64,000 bases of DNA from UMGS1370 sp963557065 (GTDB lineage Bacteria > Bacillota > Clostridia > Lachnospirales > Lachnospiraceae). How positions within the stretch are numbered: position 1 is the first letter of the stretch; each line of letters starts with the position of its first letter. Shown here one piece after another: positions 43,408 to 52,862 of this stretch. Under the pieces are notes generated by a model. The model was not told the origin of the DNA, made no database searches, and was given only the letters and a program-made list of their open reading frames with translations. The stretch spans positions 11,737 to 75,736 of the forward strand of contig CAUWCT010000043.1 in NCBI GenBank assembly GCA_963557065.1. The letters are read 5' to 3'. The translations under genes were made by a program, and so were the position numbers.

Positions 43408-45078
43408 TTAGAATAATCCGGTGATTACTCCCTTTTCATTTACATCAATATTGTCTGCAGCCGGTTTTTTGGGAAGCCCCGGCATGGTCATAATAGCCCC
43501 TGTAAGCACCACTACAAAGCCTGCCCCTGCAGATACATAGGCATCTCTTACCGTTATGTTGAATCCGGTAGGACGGCCCAGTTTGGTCTGATCATCCGAT
43601 AAAGAATACTGGGTCTTTGCCATGCAGACCGGAAGACTGCCAAATCCCATTTCCTCAATTCGCTTTAACGCTTTCTCTGCTGCCGGCGCATAGGACACTT
43701 TGTCGGCTCCATAGATTTCAGCGGCAACCGTATGAATCTTGTCTTTTAAAGACAGTTCATCCGGATAGAGAACGTGGAAATTGCTTTCCTTTCTCTCTAA
43801 CGTATGAATGACTTTTTCCGCCAGTTCCACACCGCCTTCTCCGCCTTTTTCCCAAACCTCAGAGAGAGCAAATTCACATCCTCTGTCCTCGCAGAATTTC
43901 CTGACATATTCATACTCAGCCTGTGTATCTGTGATAAAGGAATTTAATGTTACTACAACAGGAACCCCGTATTTTTGCAGATTTTCAATATGTTTTTCCA
44001 GATTTACGATTCCTCTGGAAAGAGCCGCCATATTTTCCTCTGCCAAATCGGCTTTTGCCACGCCGCCATTGTACTTTAATGCCCGGATGGTTGCCACCAA
44101 AACCACTGCATCCGGCTTTAATCCCGCCTTGCGGCACTTGATGTCAAAGAATTTTTCTGCACCCAGGTCTGCGCCGAATCCTGCTTCTGTTACCACAATA
44201 TCCGCCAGCTTCAAAGCTGTCTTGGTTGCTCTTACGCTGTTGCATCCATGGGCAATATTGGCAAAGGGACCTCCATGAACAATGGCTCCTGTGTGCTCTA
44301 ATGTCTGGATTAAGTTTGGCTTTAAGGCATCTTTTAACAGAGCCGCCATAGCGCCCACTGCATGGAGCTGGGCAGCCGTAACCGGTTCTCCTGCAAAATT
44401 ATATGCAACTACAATTCTTCCCAGACGCTCCTTTAAATCTTTCATATCGTCTGCCAGACAGAGGATCGCCATAATTTCAGAGGCAACTGTAATTACAAAA
44501 TGGTCTTCTCTTACCATTCCGTCTCCCTTTGCTCCCAGGCCTACCACAACGTTTCGCAGTACCCGGTCATTCATGTCCAGACAGCGTTTCCATAAAATCT
44601 GTCTCGGATCAATGCCAAGGGCATTCCCCTGCTGAATATGGTTGTCCAAAAGAGCGGCTAACAGGTTATTGGCTGAGGTGATAGCATGAAAATCTCCTGT
44701 GAAATGAAGGTTTAAATCTTCCATGGGGACTACCTGGGCGTAACCGCCTCCGGCAGCACCGCCTTTTATGCCAAAGCATGGTCCCAAAGAAGGTTCCCGT
44801 AAGGCAATAATGGCATTTTTCCCCACCCTGGCAAATGCCTGCCCCAGTCCTACGGAAGTGGTGGTCTTTCCCTCTCCGGCCGGAGTAGGATTGATGGCTG
44901 TTACCAAAACCAGCTTGCCGTCCGGCCGGTTTTTGATTCTCTCCCAAAGTTCATCGCCAAGCTTTGCCTTGTATTTTCCGTAGAGCTCCAGTTCCTCCTC
45001 CATTACTCCGTAATTTGCAGCCACTTCTTTAATGGGCTGCATAACTGCTTCCTGTGCAATTTCAATATCGGTTTTCAT
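43408..45078 (-). CDS. fhs: Formate-tetrahydrofolate ligase
   Basis: Fhs makes 10-formyl-THF from formate, THF and ATP. The 556-residue protein has the P-loop INPTPAGEGKTTTSVGLGQ (about residues 62-80), LREPSLGPCFGIKGGAAGGGYAQV and the C-terminal TGAIMTMPGLPKKPAA. It is a marker of acetogenic or purine-fermenting anaerobes but is also common in other clostridia. It lies between ftsK and murE and could supply 10-formyl-THF for fmt further down the operon. Confidence 0.97.
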   Translation of the reverse strand: MKTDIEIAQEAVMQPIKEVAANYGVMEEELELYGKYKAKLGDELWERIKNRPDGKLVLVTAINPTPAGEGKTTTSVGLGQAFARVGKNAIIALREPSLGPCFGIKGGAAGGGYAQVVPMEDLNLHFTGDFHAITSANNLLAALLDNHIQQGNALGIDPRQILWKRCLDMNDRVLRNVVVGLGAKGDGMVREDHFVITVASEIMAILCLADDMKDLKERLGRIVVAYNFAGEPVTAAQLHAVGAMAALLKDALKPNLIQTLEHTGAIVHGGPFANIAHGCNSVRATKTALKLADIVVTEAGFGADLGAEKFFDIKCRKAGLKPDAVVLVATIRALKYNGGVAKADLAEENMAALSRGIVNLEKHIENLQKYGVPVVVTLNSFITDTQAEYEYVRKFCEDRGCEFALSEVWEKGGEGGVELAEKVIHTLERKESNFHVLYPDELSLKDKIHTVAAEIYGADKVSYAPAAEKALKRIEEMGFGSLPVCMAKTQYSLSDDQTKLGRPTGFNITVRDAYVSAGAGFVVVLTGAIMTMPGLPKKPAADNIDVNEKGVITGLF

Positions 45079-45104
45079 CCTTCATCCTCCTGTGTGTTTT
45101 ATTC

Positions 45105-47966
45105 TCAACCGCCCAGTTCCATCAGTTCTTCAAACTGCTCCATGGACATGAGGACCTTCCGCGGTTTTGTGCCTTCTTCTTCTCCCACTACTCCGGCTTC
45201 CGCCAGCTGATCCATAATGCGGGCCGCCCGGTTAAATCCAATTTTAAATACCCGCTGGAGCATTCCAATAGAAGCCTTATCTTTTTCTATGATAAATTTT
45301 GCCGCCTGAGCAAAATACTCATCCCTGCTGTCGCCGCCTCCCATGCCGCCCTGGGGGCCTTTTGCAATCTGCTGTTCCACATCCGGACTGTACGGAGTGC
45401 CCAGTTCCTGTTTGCTCAAAAATTCGACTACCTGAGCCACTTCTCCATCGGAGACAAACGCCCCCTGAACACGCTGAGGTTTCGGCATACCGGAAGGATA
45501 AAACAGCATATCTCCCTTTCCCAGCAGCTTTTCCGCACCATTCATATCAATAATCGTCCGGGAATCCACTCCCGATGAAACGGCAAATGCAATTCGGGAC
45601 GGCACATTGGCTTTGATAAGTCCTGTAATGACATTGACAGAGGGACGCTGCGTCGCAATCACCAGATGAATGCCTGCTGCACGTGCAAGCTGGGCCAGAC
45701 GGCAGATGGAATCTTCCACCTCTCCCGGAGCCACCATCATAAGATCCGCCAGTTCATCTACAATAATCACAATCTGCGGCATCTTTTTGGGCTTTTTATC
45801 ATCCTCAATATCCTGAATATTTTCTACGCGGGCATTGTACCCTTTCAGATCCCTGACTCCGTATTCTGCAAATTTTTTGTAGCGGTCTGTCATCTCTGCC
45901 ACTGCCCAGTTTAAGGCTCCGGACGCTTTTTTCGGATCTGTCACAACAGGAATCAGCAGATGAGGAATGCCGTTGTAAACGCTTAATTCTACTACCTTCG
46001 GGTCAACCATAATCAGTTTTACATCATCCGGATTGGCCTTGTAGATAATACTCATAATCAGCGTATTAATGCACACAGATTTACCGGAACCGGTAGCGCC
46101 GGCAATCAGCAGATGGGGCATTTTGGCAATATCCGTAACCACCGTCTGTCCGCCAATATCTTTCCCCACTGCAAACGCCAGCCGGGAAGAGTGATTTTTA
46201 AATTCCTCTGATTCAAATAAATCCCTTAAGTATACGATGTTGTTTTCTTTGTTTGGCACCTCGATTCCCACTGCGGATTTGCCGGGAATCGGCGCTTCAA
46301 TCCGAATATCCGCAGCTGCCAGACTTAGTTTGATGTCATCTGCCAGGGCCACGATTTTACTGACTTTTACTCCCTGTTCCGGGTGAAGTTCATAGCGGGT
46401 AACAGAGGGACCGCAGCTGATATTGGTAACCGTCACTCCCACTCCAAAATCCCGCAGCGTCTGCTGCAGCTTGATTGCCGTATCCTTATATTCCTGTTCA
46501 GAAAAGGCAGTATTTTTATTTCCTTTTTTCAAAAGGCTGGTAGGCGGGAATATGTATTCTTTGTGGACTTCCTGGATTTTTTCCCTGGCTTCCATCGCCA
46601 CCGCTGCCTGGGAACTTCCTTCTTCTCTAACCTCTTCCCTCCGTTTTTCCAGCTTCTTTTGGAGAAGTTCGGTCTCGCTTTCAATTACTTTTCCAGTAGC
46701 AGTGACTACCCGTTTTTCCCCTTCCGGCACAAACACAGAGTCCATGAACGGCGTGTCCCCTTCGTCTATAACCTCTTCATCTATAATAATAGAAGAAGGC
46801 ATTTCCTCTGCTTCCTCTTTTACAGGCACCGCATCAAATTCCCCTTCATAATTGAGACCCTGGTTTTCTTTGTCCAGCCGATAATAATCCCCTCTCTCTT
46901 CCAGCAGGTCCATCTCTGTCAGGGTACTGGTATTTTTAGGTGCAACAAAGGAAAGGGAGCCCCTTCCTGTCTCCAGGCCGTCTTCCTCAAAAGGCGGAAT
47001 ATCCAGTTCTTCCTGAGAAGAAGGCGTTTCTTCTGAATGCGCAATCTTTCCGGTAAATACATCAGCAGAGGAAAAAACCGGTTCTGCCGGTTCCTGTCTG
47101 GACTTTGGCGTTTCTTCCTGTCTTATCTCCTGCTTTTTGTCTTCTTCCGCCCTCTTTAGCATCTCTTCCAGGGACGGCGGTTCAGGAGCCGGATCAAACA
47201 TAGAACGAATGGGCGCATCCGTACATAATGGTGCATCGGCCGGATCGTCTATTTTTGTAGCATTTAAATCCACGCCGCTGACTCTCTGCTCTCTCCGAAT
47301 CCGCCTTTCTTCCTGCCGCTCCGCATGGATTTCCCGCCGTCTGTCTATATCCTCTTTGGCATAGTGGTAAGCTTTGTCTCCTCCATTTTTCATGGCTTTC
47401 ACCACCGATTTTTCTGTAATGCAGACAATGCAGATAATGAGCAGAGCCGTCAATACCACATAGGCGCCTGCCTTTCCTATCACCGATGTCAGACCGCCTG
47501 CCAGAAGACCGCCTGCCAGGCCGCCTCCCTTTCCGGTAGCGGCAGATAACTGATAGTATTGTAAAAATCCCATTTCCCCGGTCTCTTTTCCCCCGAAAAG
47601 GAGCTGAAAAAAGCCGCACAAAATAAGCGCAGCGCCCACAGCCGCGCAAAGTTTCAGCGTAGCCCGCACATTTCCTCTGTTGGAAAGGGCAAAACAGGTC
47701 CCGATAAATAAGAAAATGGGAACCAGATATCCCACGCTTCCAAAGAGACCCAGCTGGGCGCTTTTTAATACCTGTCCCACTGCGCCGCATAAATTAAAAT
47801 TGCTTAGAAACAATAACACTGCCACTACAAAAGAACTGATAATAAAGACCTCGGCCCGTATTACCTCCGCTCCCTCATCATATTGAGGCTCCGGCGTTTT
47901 TTTGGGACGCCCCGGTTTTCTTGTACTGGTTTGTGATGGTTTCTTTGTCTTTTTCGTTTCTGACAC
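45105..47966 (-). CDS. ftsK: FtsK/SpoIIIE-family DNA translocase
   Basis: This ATP-driven motor pumps chromosomal DNA across the division or sporulation septum. The 953-residue protein has four N-terminal membrane helices (about residues 37-185), a long acidic, Glu-rich linker (about 200-470), the motor domain with Walker A GATGSGKSVCIN and the IATQRPSVNVITG block, and a C-terminal winged gamma domain that reads orientation sequences. The start is GTG at 47966 after GGAGG. A TepA-like gene lies directly upstream, as next to spoIIIE in Bacillus subtilis. Whether it serves division, sporulation or both cannot be told. Confidence 0.95.
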   Translation of the reverse strand: MSETKKTKKPSQTSTRKPGRPKKTPEPQYDEGAEVIRAEVFIISSFVVAVLLFLSNFNLCGAVGQVLKSAQLGLFGSVGYLVPIFLFIGTCFALSNRGNVRATLKLCAAVGAALILCGFFQLLFGGKETGEMGFLQYYQLSAATGKGGGLAGGLLAGGLTSVIGKAGAYVVLTALLIICIVCITEKSVVKAMKNGGDKAYHYAKEDIDRRREIHAERQEERRIRREQRVSGVDLNATKIDDPADAPLCTDAPIRSMFDPAPEPPSLEEMLKRAEEDKKQEIRQEETPKSRQEPAEPVFSSADVFTGKIAHSEETPSSQEELDIPPFEEDGLETGRGSLSFVAPKNTSTLTEMDLLEERGDYYRLDKENQGLNYEGEFDAVPVKEEAEEMPSSIIIDEEVIDEGDTPFMDSVFVPEGEKRVVTATGKVIESETELLQKKLEKRREEVREEGSSQAAVAMEAREKIQEVHKEYIFPPTSLLKKGNKNTAFSEQEYKDTAIKLQQTLRDFGVGVTVTNISCGPSVTRYELHPEQGVKVSKIVALADDIKLSLAAADIRIEAPIPGKSAVGIEVPNKENNIVYLRDLFESEEFKNHSSRLAFAVGKDIGGQTVVTDIAKMPHLLIAGATGSGKSVCINTLIMSIIYKANPDDVKLIMVDPKVVELSVYNGIPHLLIPVVTDPKKASGALNWAVAEMTDRYKKFAEYGVRDLKGYNARVENIQDIEDDKKPKKMPQIVIIVDELADLMMVAPGEVEDSICRLAQLARAAGIHLVIATQRPSVNVITGLIKANVPSRIAFAVSSGVDSRTIIDMNGAEKLLGKGDMLFYPSGMPKPQRVQGAFVSDGEVAQVVEFLSKQELGTPYSPDVEQQIAKGPQGGMGGGDSRDEYFAQAAKFIIEKDKASIGMLQRVFKIGFNRAARIMDQLAEAGVVGEEEGTKPRKVLMSMEQFEELMELGG

Positions 47967-48063
47967 GAAATGATGCCTCCTACTATCTTCCTAATCAGGC
48001 AAAGACCAAATTTGCCCATTGTTGATAGTATACAAAAATTTCAAAAAATTTGCAAGTCTGGGG

Positions 48064-48768
48064 TTATGACTCATCCGATATCATTTGATGAAGTTTTTCT
48101 AAAGCTTCTTTTATGCCTCCTACTTCCTCAATCAGCCCTGCTTCTACTGTCTCCCGTCCCACTAAAACTGTGCCTAAATCTCTTGTCAGCATTTCCGTAT
48201 TGTGCATCAGACGCTTTAATTTTTCATAACTGATTCTGGAATGGGAGGACACAAAACTTAAAATCCGATCCTGAATCATGTCAAAATATTCATACGTCTG
48301 GGACGCTCCTATGATCATCCCGCTCATTCTGACCGGATGAATCATCATGGTTCCGGTGGGGACAATAAAGGAATAATCCGAAGCCACTGCCAGAGGCACC
48401 CCGATGGAGTGACTCCCCCCCAACACCAGAGAAACGGTGGGAATACTTAAAGACGCAATCATCTCCGCAATGGCAAGTCCTGCGTCCACGTCTCCCCCGG
48501 ATGTATTTAACAGCACCAACAGTCCCTCTACTTCTTTGTCATCTTCAATTTCCGCCAATTTTGGAAGCACATGGTCGTATTTTGTAGCTTTGCTGTTTCC
48601 TGACAGATTTTCGTGGCCTTCCACTTCCCCTATGATGGAAAGCAGGTGGATATTGTGGCGGCTTTTGCTGTTTTTAAGACACATCTGCCCCAAATCTTCC
48701 ATCATCTGATTTTCTTTTTCTTCCACTTCTTTCTTTTCTGCTTCTTTTTCCGGTTTTGAACTGCTCAT
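48064..48768 (-). CDS. tepA: ClpP-like serine protease, TepA family
   Basis: The 234-residue protein belongs to the ClpP/crotonase superfamily, TepA (YmfB) branch. After a charged N-terminal tail come IHLLSIIGEVEGH, the nucleophile region LVLGGSHSIGVPLA and the histidine region GTMMIHPVRMSG. TepA was reported to help degrade signal peptides and small acid-soluble spore proteins in Bacillus. The start at 48768 follows AGGAGA. It lies upstream of ftsK and is divergent from icd. A TATAAT at 48821-48826 on the minus strand may be part of its promoter. Confidence 0.9.
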   Translation of the reverse strand: MSSSKPEKEAEKKEVEEKENQMMEDLGQMCLKNSKSRHNIHLLSIIGEVEGHENLSGNSKATKYDHVLPKLAEIEDDKEVEGLLVLLNTSGGDVDAGLAIAEMIASLSIPTVSLVLGGSHSIGVPLAVASDYSFIVPTGTMMIHPVRMSGMIIGASQTYEYFDMIQDRILSFVSSHSRISYEKLKRLMHNTEMLTRDLGTVLVGRETVEAGLIEEVGGIKEALEKLHQMISDES

Positions 48769-48926
48769 ATCTGTCTCCTTCCATCGTTTTCTTCCTGTTA
48801 GTGTACGCGAAATCCCATCGATTATACAAAACAAACCCGCTCCGATTTCTTACAAGCCTTCTGTACATTTTTTTCTTTTTGTAGTAAACTGTAACTATTC
48901 AAATTAATAAACACAGGAGGCTTTTA

Positions 48927-50129
48927 ATGGAAAAGATAAAAATGACAACTCCCCTGGTTGAGATGGATGGGGATGAGATGACCAGAATCCTCTGGAAACT
49001 GATCAAGGACGAACTGTTACTCCCTTTCATTGATTTAAAAACCGAGTATTACGATCTGGGCCTTAAAAACAGAGATGCCACAGAGGATCAGGTTACCATC
49101 GACTCTGCCCTGGCCACCAAAAAATACGGCGTTGCTGTCAAATGCGCTACTATCACGCCAAATGCGGCCAGAGTAAAGGAATATAACTTAAAAGAAATGT
49201 GGAAAAGTCCCAACGGAACCATTCGGGCTATCCTGGACGGAACTGTATTCCGCAGTCCCATTGTTGTAAAGGGAATCGAGCCCTGTGTAAAAAACTGGAA
49301 AAAACCCATTACCATTGCAAGACATGCCTACGGTGACGTATACAAGGGTGTAGAGATGAAAATTCCTGCTGCCGGAAATGCAGAACTGGTCTATACCGCA
49401 GCCGATGGCTCCCAGATGCGGGAAACCATTCACGAATTTGACGGCCCCGGCATTGTTCAGGGCACCCATAATATTTCTGCTTCTATTGAAAGTTTTGCAA
49501 GAAGCTGTTTTAATTACGCATTGGATGTAAAACAGGATCTGTGGTTTGCCACCAAGGACACCATTTCCAAAAAATACGATCACACCTTTAAGGATATTTT
49601 CCAGGAAATCTTTGACGCAGAATATGCAGGAAAGTTTCAAGAGGCAGGCATTACTTATTTCTATACGTTAATTGACGATGCCGTAGCCCGCGTAATGAAG
49701 TCGGAAGGCGGCTATATCTGGGCCTGCAAAAACTACGACGGGGACGTGATGAGCGATATGATCTCTTCTGCTTTTGGCTCTCTTGCCATGATGACTTCTG
49801 TTCTGGTTTCTCCGGAAGGCTATTACGAATACGAAGCTGCCCATGGCACTGTACAGCGCCATTATTATAAGCATCTGGCCGGCGAAGAGACTTCTACCAA
49901 TTCTGTTGCCACTATTTTTGCATGGTCCGGCGCTTTGAGAAAGCGGGGCGAGTTAGATGGCAGCAAAGAATTGATGGAATTTGCAGACAGGCTGGAAAAA
50001 GCAACTCTGGACACCATTGAGAGCGGCTCTATGACCAAGGATCTGGCTCTGATTACCACAATTCAAAATCCGGTTGTGTTAAACAGCGAACAGTTTATCA
50101 AGGCAATCGCAGCCCGGCTTGCATCCTAA
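48927..50129 (+). CDS. icd: NADP-dependent isocitrate dehydrogenase (eukaryote-like type)
   Basis: The enzyme oxidises isocitrate to 2-oxoglutarate with NADP. The 400-residue protein matches the type II (eukaryote-like, homodimeric) group: TTPLVEMDGDEMTRILWKLIKDELL at the start, KSPNGTIRAILDGTVFR at the substrate site and YEAAHGTVQRHYYKH at the coenzyme site. An AGGAGG site precedes the ATG, and the terminator at 50153-50202 follows. It stands alone on the plus strand, so it is probably a single-gene transcript that supplies glutamate precursors. Confidence 0.97.
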   Translation: MEKIKMTTPLVEMDGDEMTRILWKLIKDELLLPFIDLKTEYYDLGLKNRDATEDQVTIDSALATKKYGVAVKCATITPNAARVKEYNLKEMWKSPNGTIRAILDGTVFRSPIVVKGIEPCVKNWKKPITIARHAYGDVYKGVEMKIPAAGNAELVYTAADGSQMRETIHEFDGPGIVQGTHNISASIESFARSCFNYALDVKQDLWFATKDTISKKYDHTFKDIFQEIFDAEYAGKFQEAGITYFYTLIDDAVARVMKSEGGYIWACKNYDGDVMSDMISSAFGSLAMMTSVLVSPEGYYEYEAAHGTVQRHYYKHLAGEETSTNSVATIFAWSGALRKRGELDGSKELMEFADRLEKATLDTIESGSMTKDLALITTIQNPVVLNSEQFIKAIAARLAS

Positions 50130-50152
50130 GGCTGTCCATGCTCAACCACATG

Positions 50153-50202
50153 AAAAAGGGAGTTGTCGGTTATTTTTTGAATTAACCGACAGCCCCCTTT
50201 TT
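50153..50202. terminator. Terminator of icd
   Basis: A long stem (AAAAAGGG at 50153-50160 and TGTCGGTTA pairing with TAACCGACA and CCCCTTTTT to 50202) is followed by T-rich DNA. The A run on the other side means it could also stop the minus-strand phosphatase transcript. Confidence 0.9.
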
Positions 50203-50318
50203 ATCTTCCTCTCTCTTCTCATTTTTCAGGGCAATGATACCTGGGCTTTCCCACACTTCTTTTTCCATATTCAATGGCCTCTGTGGAAAATATAAAATCA
50301 TTTTCAAAACACCAGCCA

Positions 50319-51701
50319 TCAGGCAGCCGGGAGCACCAGGGTCTGGCCCACATGGATTCTTTCAGGATTCTTAATCTTTGCGGCATTGGCCTCATAAATC
50401 TCATTCCAGCGATTTCCGGTTCCATACACGCGAAGGGCAATATCCCAAAGGGTATCACCGCTAACTACGGTATAGGTGCTCGGTCCTGAAATAATTTCAG
50501 GAGTTTCATCTGCGGCAGGCTGTACCGGCAGGGAATAATCAGCGGCAAGATTGTTCTTTAAGGCAACCAGCTCTTCATCTGAAAGTCCGCTGGAGCGAAT
50601 GTATTCGGCAGCGCCTGCAGCCAGCTGTTCACTGGTCAGTTCAGCAACATTCTCGCTTCCTGTAATGTGGCGCAGCATATTGTCAATATTACTGCTCTTA
50701 ACCGCCTCATACTTTTCAGATCCCTTAACAAGATGGTAGTAATTCTCATAGGTAGTCATATAGTCCTCTACAACCTCGTCATAAGTAGCTCCCATGAGGC
50801 AGGCCAGCAGCGCAGAGGTAAATCCTGCACGGTCCTTGCCTTCGGTACAGTGAATCAGATAAGGGCCGCTGTTAGAAGCTAAAAATTTCAGTCCTTCACC
50901 CAAACCTTTCTTAAAATCCTCAGCTTTGAAATCCACCGAAAGGTTCAACGCAATCACATGCCCATTTTCATAAAGAGATTTGTAATAAGGGGAGTCAAAT
51001 CCTTCTTCTGCAAAAAAAGACTCCACCCGTTCCGGATAATCTGTCAGATTCAGAACTGTCTGGACGCCATTGGCCTCTGCAAAATCATCTGCGTAGGCGG
51101 CGCGGCCCAGTTCCGGATTGATCGGGCTGCTGCTGCGAAAGAGTGCATTCTCTCCCAAATCGCCGCTGGAAATATTGCGGAAATTGGCAAAAACAGCATC
51201 TGAGTCATAATCTTCGCGGTTGTTGGTGCGCTCTAACTGATGGATCATCATCTGTGTAGTATAGGCGCCCTTCTCTGCCATCTCAATAGTAACAGATGAA
51301 GACTCTAAGGACTGACCCTCCGGAAATGTCCAGGAAACAGTCTTGTCCTCATTGGTAGTTTTTGATGCCAGATTATAAGCAGAGGCGTAATCACCCATAT
51401 TAATAGCGATGGTCAGCCCCTCGTTATCCCGCAGGACCATCTGCCCTACATCCACATCTGAATAATTGGTACAGAAAGGCATTGCATTTGTCACGCCGTT
51501 GACCGTTACAGAAACAACGTCGCCGTACTCATAACCGGCTGCCAGCAGTTCCTCGCCGGTAATACCGCTTACAGAGATATTCCCATACTTTTCAATCTCC
51601 TCAATGCCGCCGCTAAAAGCGGGATACTCCGCTCCATATCCAGTCAGAGTCGTTGACAGCATAAGTAAGAATGCCAAAGTCAGAGATAAAAATTTTTTCA
51701 T
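50319..51701 (-). CDS. Secreted tyrosine/serine phosphatase with C-terminal LysM
   Basis: The 460-residue protein has a signal peptide (about residues 1-23), a poorly conserved N-terminal region, a protein tyrosine phosphatase domain of the Y_phosphatase3 group, and a LysM domain at the C-terminus (YTVVSGDTLWDIALRVYG, about 413-458). The catalytic P-loop HCTEGKDRAGF has Cys285 and Arg291 in the CX5R motif. LysM would hold the enzyme on the cell wall, so it probably acts on extracellular phosphate esters or host-derived substrates. It has a strong promoter (51744-51772). Confidence 0.9.
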   Translation of the reverse strand: MKKFLSLTLAFLLMLSTTLTGYGAEYPAFSGGIEEIEKYGNISVSGITGEELLAAGYEYGDVVSVTVNGVTNAMPFCTNYSDVDVGQMVLRDNEGLTIAINMGDYASAYNLASKTTNEDKTVSWTFPEGQSLESSSVTIEMAEKGAYTTQMMIHQLERTNNREDYDSDAVFANFRNISSGDLGENALFRSSSPINPELGRAAYADDFAEANGVQTVLNLTDYPERVESFFAEEGFDSPYYKSLYENGHVIALNLSVDFKAEDFKKGLGEGLKFLASNSGPYLIHCTEGKDRAGFTSALLACLMGATYDEVVEDYMTTYENYYHLVKGSEKYEAVKSSNIDNMLRHITGSENVAELTSEQLAAGAAEYIRSSGLSDEELVALKNNLAADYSLPVQPAADETPEIISGPSTYTVVSGDTLWDIALRVYGTGNRWNEIYEANAAKIKNPERIHVGQTLVLPAA

Positions 51702-51743
51702 GGTTCTTTCCTCCTTCAAATGGTAATTCACTCATTTTTTGTT

Positions 51744-51772
51744 AGAATACCACGAAAAATACAGTGTGTCAA
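51744..51772 (-). promoter_or_regulatory. Promoter of LysM-phosphatase gene
   Basis: On the minus strand TTGACA (51767-51772) and TATTCT (51744-51749) are 17 bp apart, about 43 bp before the ATG at 51701. Confidence 0.85.
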
Positions 51773-51830
51773 TGAATAAATCTGACATAAACATAGAAAT
51801 CGACCAACTGGTACAAAAAACTCTGTGCAA

Positions 51831-51867
51831 AATAAAATATGGCTGTCGCATGTTAAAGCGGCAGCCA
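51831..51867 (-). terminator. Terminator of the 205-residue lipoprotein gene
   Basis: On the minus strand a 10-bp stem (51858-51867 with 51840-51849) is followed by a T-rich run (51831-51839). It lies about 35 bp after the lipoprotein stop at 51902. Confidence 0.85.
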
Positions 51868-51901
51868 CATCTTTCTGTCCTCTCAGACAAAGTAGATTCT
51901 A

Positions 51902-52519
51902 TTAGTAGTTAATACCGGTAACTTTTAATTCGCCTTCTACTACACCAAAAATAATATTAGCAGAAGAATCTTCCGAAGATAATACAAAACCTGCTTCACT
52001 TGGCTCAAGAGCAGTTTCGTCAGCGCCTCCTACAGACTTGGTCAGTTCTTCTGTAAATACAGCGTCAGCGCCTAATGCAAGGAAGTCTTCCTTGGTCTCC
52101 ACGCCCTTAACGCCTTCTAATCCAACATATACCGGATAGGAAGTCAATTCTGCCAATGCCTCTAAATCTTTTGCTTCTACAGCAGCCTTGATGTCTTTTC
52201 CCATTTCAGCAACGGTTTCCATATCTACTGTAAAGTTGTCCATCTCCGGCTCAGCCGCTTTAGCGCCGCTTTCTGTTTCTGCACCTTCAGAAGTCTCTTC
52301 CTTGCTCTCAGCCTTAGAATCCTCTGTCTTACTCTCTCCTTCAGAAGATTCTGCCTCTGTGCTTTCGCTCTCGGTCTCTTCCTTGGTCGCTGCAGTGGTT
52401 TCTGCTGCTTCAGTTGCCTGGGAAGCAGAAGTATCTGTAGTAGTCTCTGCACTCTGGCTGCATGCCGCAATACCTAAACAAGCTGCTCCAATCGTAACTG
52501 CTAATGCTAATTTTCTCAT
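51902..52519 (-). CDS. Lipoprotein with Ser/Thr/Glu-rich linker, unknown domain
   Basis: The 205-residue protein has a signal peptide with lipobox IAAC (Cys20). A ~65-residue low-complexity linker of Ser, Thr, Glu and Ala follows, and then a ~110-residue C-terminal domain (NFTVDMETVAEMGKDIKAAVEAKDLEALAELTSYPVYVG...) that looks like a small alpha+beta fold of the NTF2 or cystatin-like kind. I cannot name a function. It has its own promoter (52570-52598) and terminator (51831-51867), and it is divergent from purC. Confidence 0.85.
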   Translation of the reverse strand: MRKLALAVTIGAACLGIAACSQSAETTTDTSASQATEAAETTAATKEETESESTEAESSEGESKTEDSKAESKEETSEGAETESGAKAAEPEMDNFTVDMETVAEMGKDIKAAVEAKDLEALAELTSYPVYVGLEGVKGVETKEDFLALGADAVFTEELTKSVGGADETALEPSEAGFVLSSEDSSANIIFGVVEGELKVTGINY

Positions 52520-52862
52520 AACAATCTCCTCTTTCTAGCAAAACATTTATTGTCGTGTTACAAGGTGGCATTATAGCGCAGGCGGTTTTCTTTTTCAATA
52601 CGATTTCAAATCTTTTATAATATCGTAATATTCCTTATAATTTTTTTAATATTATCTTTTCTTTTTATTCATAAGTATTTCTAATAATATTTCCGCATAC
52701 TAATTTATAAACAAATAGAACGCGCCTTGTTTTTGTGAAAAACAGCGAAATTTATCTGTTTTTTTTGAAATGATTTTATCAAAATAAAAATATAGTATTC
52801 TTTTCCATTTTGTGCTACACTACACCTGTACGTAAGTTTAAAACTTTTATGCGGAGGTCAAT
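52520..52862. other. Divergent region between lipoprotein gene and purC
   Basis: These 343 bases are very AT-rich. They contain the lipoprotein promoter (52570-52598). On the purC side there is a TACACT at 52816-52821 that may be a -10, and an AAGTTT-A-AAACTT palindrome at 52834-52846 directly before the GGAGG site. No purine riboswitch aptamer or classical PurBox was recognised. Confidence 0.5.
52570..52598 (-). promoter_or_regulatory. Promoter of 205-residue lipoprotein gene
   Basis: On the minus strand TTGAAA (52593-52598) and TATAAT (52570-52575) are 17 bp apart, about 50 bp before the ATG at 52519. Confidence 0.85.

Noticed and set aside
50219..50318. Minus-strand reading frame continuing past the phosphatase stop
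   Set aside because: It is a frame overlapping the LysM region without its own start signal; the stretch looks like plain 3' flank.
52520..52862. Possible purine riboswitch before purC
   Set aside because: No conserved aptamer bases or expression-platform stem could be found in the AT-rich leader.
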